Shown here: piece by piece, positions 1 through 10,100 of the stretch
Layout of the letters: each line of letters opens with the position of its first letter
Numbering within the stretch: the stretch's first letter is position 1
Program-made: the position numbers and the translations under genes
NCBI GenBank assembly: GCA_021014945.1
Contig: MU266465.1
Span: 1 to 64,000 of the forward strand
Direction: 5' to 3'
DNA length: 64,000 nt
Source of the DNA: Leucogyrophana mollusca
Taxonomy: Eukaryota > Basidiomycota > Agaricomycetes > Boletales
The notes under the pieces: model-generated
Told to the model about the DNA's origin: nothing
Database searches by the model: none
The model's input: the letters and a program-made list of their open reading frames with translations, nothing else

Positions 1-299
1 ACAAAAAAGCCGAATTTTCGAGATTCTATCCGGACAAAAAAAGGCCTATTCTCGAAAATTGGGAACGGGCCTCCCCACCTATTATCAGGGGTCCTCTTCC
101 AGCGTCGTTTTATGTCAATGGGCTCAAAACGGCGAGACACTATCCAACATACTATGTAGATCGGTTATATTTTTCTGTAACAAACGACCCCTGCCGCCCT
201 TTTTTCGCGCAAGTAGACCGTGCTTGTCGTTGTATTGTCTGATGTGAACACCGCCCAAGCTTACAATCCGCACAAACCTCCTAAGCTTGCCTCCTCCCG

Positions 300-595
300 G
301 GGGTCTGATATCAGGTCTCAAAGTCTTTCCTACATACCATACAGGCCCTCACCATGTAAGTCAACGTATACAGGACCTCATTGCTGCCGTGTACCTTGGA
401 CCATACGGTACGGCTGGTAGTCCACCACGCGCCTCAGAACCACGCTGACCGCGAGCGCAAAGGCAGACCGCCACTGGCCGCCCCACACTGAATCCTTCGT
501 CCCCTCAGCACGTGAGCTCAGAATCCCAAACCGATAGAGCGCCATCGAGGCGCCAGTCCCCAGTCGGCCGTGCGCACGACAGCCTGCGTGTCTTA
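300..595 (+). pseudogene. F-box gene fragment (truncated copy)
   Basis: This stretch aligns base by base, with small indels, to about 15905-16150, the 5' part of the F-box-type gene at 15.75-17.41 kb. Shared short words include tatcaggtct, cctcagaacca, cgccactggcc and gccatcgaggcgccag. Similarity stops at about 595, nine bases before the stop of the neighbouring kinase-like gene. No F-box exon precedes it and no C-terminal part follows, so it is a truncated relic. The reading frame is not maintained. The parent copy also looks degenerate, so the two may be relics of a third, intact gene elsewhere. Confidence 0.6.
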
Positions 596-603
596 TACAG
601 CCA

Positions 604-2291
604 TCAACCATTCATTTCGTCGTCCACATTCCTCTCCTCTAGCGCGAGGCTGGCCGGTCTACCGTGCTGGGATAACACGCTGGACATGATGCGGGCCATC
701 TTGCGGACCCAGCGCACAATGGCATATCCAGCATCGAATTCGCAGATCCATCGCAACAGTGTCGTCGACCACTCCAAGCGTGGTAAACGATATTTGGCCC
801 AAGTGCGCACAAAGGGAGGATCGAGTCCGACCCACCTGTCATACCGCTCAGGTCGCAGAGACCGAACAGGGGTAGCGGGGCGTGCGGAAAATTGGGCGGG
901 AGTGACAGACGGAAGGACGTTGTGTTCGAAGAACCTTAAAGCTTCCACAGCAGTGAATCGCCGAGCAATGTCACGCATGATCATGTAGTCCAGGAATAGC
1001 GCAAGCATTGGCACCGTCGTCGTTAGATGCTGCAGTAAACGCACGAGACCGTTTAACATTTGCGACATAAAAAAGTAAAATGTGGAATTTCCAAACAATA
1101 ACATACCTGGAAGTATTCGCAGAAAAACATTCCAAGAGCGCATACGTCGAATGCAAATGGGTCGTAGTCGAGCTCGCCTTGAGCAGTGTCATATGCGAAG
1201 CTGCAACCTGTTATGAATGATTCGCTGGCAGGCAGCCGTCTCTCCCCAGGTGCCGACGTTGGTGGAAACATGACAGAGATGCTGAAGTCACATAAGGCAT
1301 ATGTCAGCATGCCCCTTCGCCTCAGGGAAGGTCGGAGTTCGTTGTGACGATCGTAATACGTCCTATCAGCAAAATGACTGACAAGCATGTTGCCCGGTTT
1401 GATGTCCTAGATGACCGATAAAGAACGGTGGTTCAAGAGAATCAATGAAAACCCACACGATGAGCGATGAGATGTTGATGGAGGAGAGACAGTCCCTGGG
1501 GCAAGAGGTCATCGAAATTCGACAGATGGCAGGTCCATGAAGCTTACCTTCAGACAACAGTGCATAAATTGCAAAACCTCGCGCACAGAATCAAACCACG
1601 GCATCATTACAGAATGTCCCCATCTGCCATGCAGTCACGTTACTTAGCAATCTTTATGAGTAAAGACAATTTCCCGAACCTTGGCATCACTACGAACCAA
1701 TATCCCTCGAGCTCAAGGAAGTCAAGAGCGGGAATAATGCATCCAAATTCTTCCGGATATGAGGAATAAATACTTGGTTCTTGAGTGAGATGGCGGTATA
1801 TGTTGTATTCCACCGACCCATCCTTTACGAGCTTCAAGGCGACATGTCTGTGTTGAGAATCTTGAGCAAACACCACTCGACTCTAGGAGATAGATCAGCC
1901 ATTAATCGGAAAGAAAGACCGAACGAAATGACCGCACAGGTGTTGGAGACGGCAGCTTATGCTGGGCATAGCTATTTGTCACCACAGGATCCCCTCCGAA
2001 GAAACTGTGGGGAAGCTGCGTTTCGCCATCGTAGTCGAATTGAGGGTAGCTATAGACAGCCGATTCTAGCGTTTCACCAAACAGTTCGTATGCATTGCGG
2101 TACAAGAAATAACCGTGTTCCTCGAGCCAAGGTCTGATAGACTCCAAGAAGGCCACACGGTCCTCTGTGTCGAACTCTCGCTGATTCGGGTCAAAATCGA
2201 CCTGCAATTATATCAAGTAAGCGAGTGCTGATTTATGACTGAAAGTTACTTGGTTCACCTTTATCTTCTGAGGTTGAAGAGGGATGCTCAT
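604..2291 (-). CDS. Kinase-like protein, basidiomycete family
   Basis: The start is the ATG at 2291; the first exon (MSIPLQPQKIKVNQ) splices at 2249/2202 into VDFDPNQREF. The N-terminal region is followed by a kinase fold. The beta-3 lysine motif is HVALKLVKDG, and the catalytic loop AHR/DIKPGNML is split by a 50-nt intron (1407-1456) exactly between R and D. The metal-binding motif reads CDFS instead of DFG. A C-terminal helical part follows an intron that ends in ctgcag (about 1030-1105) and begins HLTTTVPMLAL. The HRD aspartate and the lysine are present, so phosphotransfer is possible, but the altered DFG leaves activity open. This resembles lineage-specific kinase-like families expanded in mushrooms. 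Substrate and pathway are unknown. The exon junction near 1880-1920 is uncertain because two donors fit. Confidence 0.75.
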
Positions 2292-2575
2292 CGGACTTGA
2301 TTAACAACTAGGGAGGCAACGCCACGGTCAAGCCATGGTGCGGCTCCGGGGGACTCCCCCCGATCCACCACGTCTCGAACTCCGCCAGGGCCCCAGTGAA
2401 GCGGCTACCCGCCGTGCAGTGCACACTCAAGTGATCAGGCCTTCAGGGACATCGGTTGTGTTATTATGGCGAGGTTCCCTTCCGCCTCAGTTTCTCTTTG
2501 CTCTATATAGGTACATAAAAGAGTGTGTATGCATTACAAAATGCTGTAGGCATTGCCTACTAGGCGCCACGGCAC

Positions 2576-4402
2576 TCATCCACTCCCGGCGAGAGCTTTC
2601 TCAGAAAGCGTAGCAAACCCAACAGATGGGGGGCTAAATCGGAGAACGGTGTACACATTTTTCTGCGGGGCAGATGACACGTGAGCTCTAGCCACCGACA
2701 GAAAACGGCAGAAGAAAAGCTCACCATAAACGCAGCACCGAAGATCCAGGGATCCTCGGCCCCCGTCGGCATCGCGGCAAACGCTCCCCTGCAGTAGGTC
2801 GAACTGTCGTCCTTGTCGGCCATAAAATCTGTAGCGTTGATGGGCCACTTCACGCCGTCCGCGAACGATATTTCGATCGCTACCCTTGTGTCACATGCTG
2901 AGGCCGCGTGAACGCGCGACTTGGTGAGGAAACGGTACGGCGTGGAAATATACATGCAGCGCGCTCACGATATAGCCAGTACCCATCGGTCTCTGGGTCG
3001 GGTTTGGACCCGCTGATAGTATTATATATTGACTCGATGGTGCTGCTTGGGCCGTAAACGTATGTGGTCCCTGAGTCGATGACGGCCGGGATTGTAGTTT
3101 CACTGCCAGTTGAGACCGGTTTTCCTTGGGCGAGGATATCTAGAACAAAGATACACCTTTCAGGCTGGCGGTCACGGACGTAGTCCAGCATTAGAAAGAC
3201 GCACGGGCGAGAGGCAACGTCCATTTCTTTGGGTTTTCTGTCACAGTGAGGTTGTTGAAGTGGATGTCACCGGTATACAACGTAGTATCGTATGCTCCTA
3301 GGTATTCGAAACAGCCGGGATCAGTGCTAGAGGCGTCACGAAGCGCCGGGCTCGCTCACCTAATGTAAATGTTCCTCCTGGCTCGGTATTCTGCTTCGAG
3401 TTGCCGCTGGACCTGGATGGCAGCATTTTAGAGAAACGGGTATCACATGCATAATATGGTCATGCTCTCACCGAGCGAGATGGAGTGACATCACGGGCAT
3501 ATCCCATTGCTTTGACTCTACGAGGTATTCCCAGAATGGCGTCGTATTCGATGTGGCGAAGGCCTTCCACGCAAGGCCCAGTATCCCCGAGGCAGGTTTC
3601 TCAACAGTGGCGAAATTCGGATCATTCATCGCATTGGGAAAATTAGAGGCGACACCTGTGTCGAACCGGCACGCGTCAGAACAGGCACAAGTTGCAAGGA
3701 CAGAACGAACCAAACGTCTGATTCTGGATGGTGAATCGACCCACAGCGAGCGTGTCCGCCCCCAAATCGCCGGCTACGTTGCTGTCGGCATAAGATACTT
3801 GGAAGGGCAATTTCAGATCCCTGAACGAGTCTGACTCCTTGGGATTGAACTTCGTTAATTGGGCGCAGGCTGCCGATGTGCAGGCCTGCCCGGCAACCCA
3901 GAGGTCGCTGAACCATGCACACATTCAGTCGGCGACAATTATGGTCAGGACACTGCCCCACTCACGCAGATCCGGTGTCGAGAATGACGTCGTATGATTT
4001 ACCTGGGGTTCCTAATTTAACTGGCGCGAAGTATCTGGAACCAAAAGTGAGCACAAATTCAATACATGGTGCATGATACACACCCCTCGTCGTCGTTCTG
4101 GCTGTATATCCTACGGGGTGCTCGCTGCGTAAATATAACTCGGGCAGCCTGTAGCCCGACATGACTCACATAAGAGACGCGCTCATCGGCGTCATTGGAC
4201 CACCGTACTTATGCATCACGGCAAGCCTCCGGAACTTCGCGAGCATGTTCGATTCTGCAGCGGTGCGCGGCTGCTTGGTTTTATGCGAGAGGGAGATGCT
4301 GTTGGGCTTCAAGCCCCGAGAGCTCGGTCGCGAGAATACATTTGCCGTGGACGAGAGAAGGACAAGTATCAACGAAAGAGGGGTAAACTTCAATGCCAGC
4401 AT
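2576..4402 (-). CDS. Secreted aspartic protease, peptidase A1 (polyporopepsin-like)
   Basis: The start ATG at 4402 opens a hydrophobic signal peptide (MLALKFTPLSLILVLLSS). Both catalytic motifs are visible: DTGSADLWV, split by an intron between S and D at about 3907-3972, and VIDSGTTYVYG near 3080. Conserved blocks around them include YFAPVKLGTPGKSYDV, GILGLAWKAF, YCRGAF and the C-terminal SPPSVGFA. Four or more short introns are needed, and each has GT-AG ends that restore the frame (for example 2676-2736 before KNVYTVLRF). The length fits fungal A1 peptidases with a propeptide. The product should be secreted and cleave proteins at acidic pH. No disabling mutation was found by eye, though the 3250-3470 exons were only partly resolved. 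Confidence 0.85.
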
Positions 4403-6390
4403 TGTGAGAGCCCGGGGTGCGGATAGCAGAGTTAGGAGGACTACAGAGCGTTCTATTTTCACCTCTCCTTTCTTCCGATCCTTTTATCCCTTTTCACCGT
4501 CAGTCCTTATCAGTGGCGTTGGCATCAGGAGCCTGTTCTACCCCCGGAACAGACGTCGCCACTGAGTGAATCACGACAGCCTGAGAGCGTGTTTTCAATA
4601 GCCGACAGCGAAAGGCAGAAGTCCCATGGATGTCCCGGTCGCCACTGATGCAGATGCTCAGCCTCTGTGTCGTCCCTTGATGGATGTGGCAGTTTTGACG
4701 CCAGAGGGCACTGCGGCGAGCGCCCGAGTTTCGTGCATTCTTCAATGCAGCGCCGCGGAGTTTCAAACCTTAATTTGAACGCCTGCGTTGACGATTTTCG
4801 ACGTTGCCCTGGACCGTTGGTGGACGGCTATCGACTTTTCCATATGCTCGATTTCTGCTCTGAACGTCCCACCACCGAGCGCCATGTGATACTCCTGTCA
4901 GGGCTACGCACGGCAGCTTGAAGGCAAGTTGAGTCCTTGTTCGACTCTCGAGGCACCATGACAAATTGCACACGGTGGCCGGGTGCAACCGATCCCTTCC
5001 CATCCTCCGCTGCACCACCACTACGCACCGTCGACTGTGCATGTGTCCGCAGCGTAATATATGAGCTACGCCAGCCCGATCTGGTGGACCAGGACTAAAA
5101 CGCATAGCGGCACGCTCACACGAGCGCGGAACAAGGCCCGCGGACACATTTCCGCAGCGTTCTGAACCATGCCTATCATATACATGCGATGGAAATAGAG
5201 GGAGCGATAGGACCTATCCCGTACTTCCTGAATCTCATGAGCACGAACGCAGCCATTCGTCTTTGTAAACTTCCCATGTCGCAATGTTTGGATCGACACC
5301 GGTGTGGTTTCACCCCAGCTTACCCCCCAGGCAAAGATTGTCCTCACAGCCGAAAACCAACGAAAACCACCAGACTCCAACGCCTCGCATTCCGAATGTC
5401 ATCGTCGCTAGAACGAATTAACACCTCTGTAGACCTTGGCATGCATGCGCCGAGCGACGGCACGGTCCTCCATCGTTGCTGTTACCGGTTTCGTCGGCTG
5501 GTTCTCGGTCTCGTTCTACCGACCTCGCTTTCCTCGAGTTCGGGGGGCCCCTGTGGACGGGGGTTTCGCGGGTGGTGGGAGTGATGTTCGCGATATTACA
5601 TGGAGGTTCCTGATCTTGATCTGTGCTCTCTGGAATTTGAACCGAGCTCTCTGAGATTTGGACCGAGCTCTCTGAGATTTTGAACCGAGAGGGTGTTTCG
5701 GTTTCAGGGGGGATTCTAGGCCTGTTCGTGCGCGGCTGCTTTCGGACCTGTCCTGCAGGTGGGGTGTGTTTCTGGACTGCTGGGATGACATTAACATTAA
5801 CAATGAAACCAGGACTTTGTCCAGTTCTTATTCCCCGATCTTGATAACCACCGCGACCGTTTTCCAGCCTCGACGTTACTTATTGTGTTACTTGGGCGGG
5901 GAACGCCTCTTCCGCACTCGCCTGTCGCCGTGGTGGGCAAGTGTTTCTAATGTATATCGAAGCTGGCAGATGGAGTCGTCTCTGAGCAGGGATGCAAGGC
6001 GCGTCTGCGAGGCCTCGAGGTCTACGATCCCATCTTCAACTGGATCGACCTGGCATGCGGGTGTTCTGGAATTGCGGGGATGTGGAGAGTGGTTGTTGAA
6101 GATACTCGGGGCCTTTGAAAGGCGATGGTTGAGGTGGCTTCGCTGGTGGCGCGTGATGCGTGGGCTGCGGGCGTATGCGGGGGTGGAGGTGACAATCGGC
6201 GGGCATGTGTGGCAATGATTGCCCTGTCGTGTCTCTGACTCGGAGGCCCTTTCCCCGTGGGGTTATCTCCCCGTTTTGATTCTTCGTTTCGAGTCCTTCC
6301 CTGTTCATGTTGTTGCTCGTACGCATCCAGCTTTTGAGTTCCTCTTACATGATGCCACTATATGATATATGACTGCGGTGGATCTGGGTT
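4403..6390. other. Intergenic region without a recognisable gene
   Basis: Only short ORFs occur on either strand and none resembles a family I know. The 5' leader and promoter of the aspartic protease must lie just above 4402. A short tandem repeat is listed separately. Confidence 0.5.
5625..5690. repeat. 21-bp tandem repeat, about three units
   Basis: The unit tttgaaccgagctctctgaga occurs about three times head to tail with one- or two-base changes. It lies in the gene-free stretch and creates a short RSKSQRA-type repeat ORF on the minus strand that has no other support. Confidence 0.7.
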
Positions 6391-6399
6391 GCAAAAACT

Positions 6400-7040
6400 G
6401 TATTTATTACTGCAGCTAAGTGGCGTTGGCATTGGTGCCATCTCACCAACGGAGAGTATAGAGGTGTTGATTCTGAGCGTTGAGGAGGTGGGCGAGGGTT
6501 GGTTAGGGTTTTGGGTGGGGGGAATGAAGGGTGCAAGTCGGTGGGTGGGGGTGGGATGCTCAATGAGCGAGGGCGTGAGGGAGTGGGGTGCGAGGGAGTA
6601 GAAAGGAATGGGAAGGGAGACGACGTACGGGATCTGCACTTCCCTCGTACTTCAAACTCAAGGGCCGTTTTAACAAACTGTAAGCCAAAAAACAAAAACA
6701 GGCCCTTGTAGTCGCACAGCCAGCAATCACCGACTTGGTAAACCGCACATCCAATATATCGCGGCTCCTACACACCCCACAGCTTCAATCGCGATGAACG
6801 AGCATACATACTACCCGGCTGCCCAATTACGGGGGATGAACACACCCAGTCACAATGAATCAGCATACAAGTCCAAACCGCTCCACTGGATTACACACGG
6901 ACAAGCGGGTGAACGGACGCCCCAAATGGCTGAGAACGTCGATGCGCTTGTCGATAAGATAGGCCATCGCCCCCTCGTGCGTCTGCAACTGAGGTAACTG
7001 GGGAATCGTTGGCACGAGCGGGTGAGAGAGGAGATGATGA
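6400..7040 (-). pseudogene. Inverted partial copy of DIS3 (decayed)
   Basis: The minus strand reproduces, in order, several DIS3 segments found at about 11130-11690. YLIDKRIDVL (near 6950) matches [10 protein letters not shown]. The intron acceptor ggggtgtgtaggag is next, then [11 protein letters not shown] (near 6740) against [21 protein letters not shown] (near 6650) corresponds to [10 protein letters not shown], and the downstream intron and part of the next exon are also recognisable. The intron sequence is retained, so this is a DNA-level duplication and not a retrocopy. Frames are broken and an unrelated insert of about 40 bp interrupts it near 6690. It lies about 80 bp upstream of the intact DIS3 start, in opposite orientation. 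Confidence 0.8.
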
Positions 7041-7121
7041 CGGCATCTGATCGAACTTGAAGCTTATGTAATTTAAGCGTGTATTACGTAACCGCACATT
7101 TTGCTCTTGCCTCCTCCCTCG

Positions 7122-10100
7122 ATGCCTCACATCGTGATCAAGAAGCGGCCGAGTGAAGAGGCGGTGATCACCCAGCGCAAGTTCTTCAAGAAGACAGCGA
7201 GAGGCAAAGTCATAAAAGGTCCGTCCCCCCCGTCTCCCCGATCGCCGCCCTGATCCAACGCCGGACGACGGCACTGGCAGTCCTCCGCGAACGGTACCTC
7301 CGCGACGACGTCCCCTGCGGCCTCGCTGCCTGCCGCGCCTGCCCGCCCCCCGACGACCCCGTCCTCTCGCACTACGGCGACCTCGGCCATGCGGCGTTCC
7401 CCGGCGGGCACTACGTCCTCCCCGACACGAACGTCTTCCTCTCGCAGATGGACCTGATCGAGTCCCCGTTGTTCACGCCCCCGATCGTCCTCCTCCAGAC
7501 CGTCGTCGACGAGGTCCGCCACCGCTCGCTCCCGCTCTACAACCGCCTCACCGCCCTCGCTAAGACGGAGGGCAAGGCCGTGTGGCTGTTTTACAACGAG
7601 TATCGATCGTGCGTCGTGCTTTTCTGTGCTGGTGCTTTGCTGACGCCGGCTGATTACAGCGAAACGGCGATCGTGCGCGAAGAAGACGAAAGCCCCAACG
7701 ATCGCAATGATAGAGGTGCGTGCACGTCGCCTCCCCGTGTACACTACCCCCCGACCACTTGCCCCTCTAGCAATCCGCACAGCGACGGCATGGTACAACG
7801 CCCACCTTGCCCTCGCGCATCCCCAGTCTGCCCCTCGTATACCAGGCCAAAACCAGGTCAAGCACCCCCAGGTCGTGCTCCTCACTGACGACGCCGCGAA
7901 TAGGGAGATAGCCCAGCGGGATGGCGTCCCGTGTGTTTCCGGTGGGTCTTGTTTTATTTCGTTGTTAGTAGGTGTTGTTTTATATGCGTTGCGCGGTCTC
8001 GTTATTGGTGCTGTGTGGTCTTGTTTCATTTTGGCGTTCCGGGGTCTCGTGCTATGTGCGTTCCGCGTGTTTGTGCCTTTACTGCATTCGTTCGGTGCGT
8101 TGTGGGGTTAGTGGCGATGTATGGGTTTTGGAGGGTCTCGAGGCCGCGTGGGACGCTTGGTAGACCTCGAGTTCGTTGTGGCGCGTTTGGAGTTCGATCG
8201 ATGCGGGGCGTTGCTGGATGTATTACTGACTTTTCCCGTCCTTGTCCCATCATATTCGTCCATCCTCATCCCGCTACACTCGCCCGCCCTCATCCCGCTA
8301 TACTCGCCCATCGTAACCTCTGCGCTGCAATTGCTTTTCGACGTGTGCCCCACCCCGCCTTGCCTTTCTACGCTGCCTTTCTACGCTGCCTTTCGACGTG
8401 TCCTCATACTGCCTTGCCTTTCGACGGTTCCTCTCTGCGCTGCCTTTCAACGGTGCTCCGTACCGCGCTGCCTTTCGACGTGTCCTCATCCTGCTTTGCA
8501 TATCGACGTACCCCATACTGCCTTCCTTTTCGTTTTGCCCCTCCCCGCCCTTGGCATTTGACGTGTCCCCCACCCTGCCTTCCCTTTCGACGCCCCCCAC
8601 CTTGCCTTTCATTTCGACGGTCCCTCTCCACGTGACCCCGCGCCCTCTCCCACCCTCCCTCACCCAAACCCGCCCGTATCCGCATAAACCAGTCCGCAAA
8701 TACGTCGAAGGCGCCAAAGACGCGACGAGCCTCCTCGACTTGCTCGCCGCCGCCGGCTCGGAGGACGCCGGGGGGCAGGGGCAGGGGCAGGGGAGGGTGT
8801 TGTATGATGATGTGCGTGCGTTTTTTTTGTGTTTTGGGAGGGAGTTGGGGGAGTTGGGGGGCGGGGGAGTTGGAGGTTTTTGTGTGCGCCGTGTCTACCC
8901 GCGGGTTGTTGTGTACGCATATACCCAGCGGGTTCTTTTGCACGTGACCCCCCGCGTTTCGCGTTCTTTATACGCATCCTTCCCTATTTTTTTTTCGTTC
9001 TGGGGCTCGCTCTTTCATTCGTTTGGAGGGCTGGGGGCACCACGGTGGAAAGGTCGGGGGCACGGATTGGAAAGGAGGGCACCGATCGAAATGGTGGAGA
9101 GGTCGAGGGCACGCAGATGGAAAAGTCGAGGGCACAGATTGGCCAGGTCGAGGGCACAGATGGAAAGGTCGAAAGCACACAGATGGAAAGATCGAGTGCA
9201 CGCAGATGGAGAGCTCGAAAGACCAAGTCGCGTTCGGCGGGCAACCCCCCGTCCTTTCGTTATGCGCGTTGTGTTCCCACGTCTTGCGCTCTGTCCACGC
9301 GTTGCCGTCGGTTTCGCGTCGCTCGTCGTTTTCGTGTTGCCCGTCCCTTCCGCGTTGCCCTCGCGTCGTGGACCAGTCCGTTCCGGGTGCTCCTGTACTG
9401 CTGTCGTTTTAGCATCGCTCGTCGTTTTTGCGTCACTCGTCGTTTTTGCGTCGCTCGTCCCTTCCGTGTTGCCCGTCACTTCTACGGACCAGTCCTTTCG
9501 TGCCTACCAACCTTTCGTACCCCCCATCCTTTCGTGCTCGCGCTTCCTGTCCTGTCCTGTCCCGTTGTGCACCGTACGCGTACTTTGCCGTGTTCATGCG
9601 CTTTGTCTTTCTTCCGTGCCCCAGCCCTTTTCCTTTTCGATGCTCTCGCCCTTGAACCTTTCTTCCGTGCCATGCCCTCTGCGTGCCCCCGTCCTTTCGC
9701 TCCGTCCCTCCACATTTATATTCCCTACCCCCTTCCCCCCTTTCTTTGCACCGCTGATCCCCCTTTGTTTTCAACGCTGACCTATCCCTCCACCTCTCTT
9801 AGTACCTCCCCACGCCGACGCTCCTCGCGGGCATCAAGGCCGGCGCGCTCCACCAGGGGCACTTTAACGCGAATCAGTATAATTACCTCGAGGTGCGTCT
9901 TTGCGCTCAATTTGCACTTATAGCCTTTAACTTATAACCACGTTCCCACGAATCTATCATCCAACATCGCTGACCCCTCCTCCCGCCACCTCACGTCGCG
10001 GTTTCTCCACACCCACACACCCACAAACACGAACACGCCAACCCCACCCCACAGGGCACGGTCCCCGTCCCCGCCCTCGCGAAGCCCGTCCTCCTCGTCG

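Noticed and set aside
8398..9780. A 460-codon open frame and overlapping long frames in the same area
   Set aside because: They run through DIS3 introns 4 and 5 and the small exon between them. The length comes from minisatellites, the protein is low in complexity, and the DIS3 exons splice across it in another frame.
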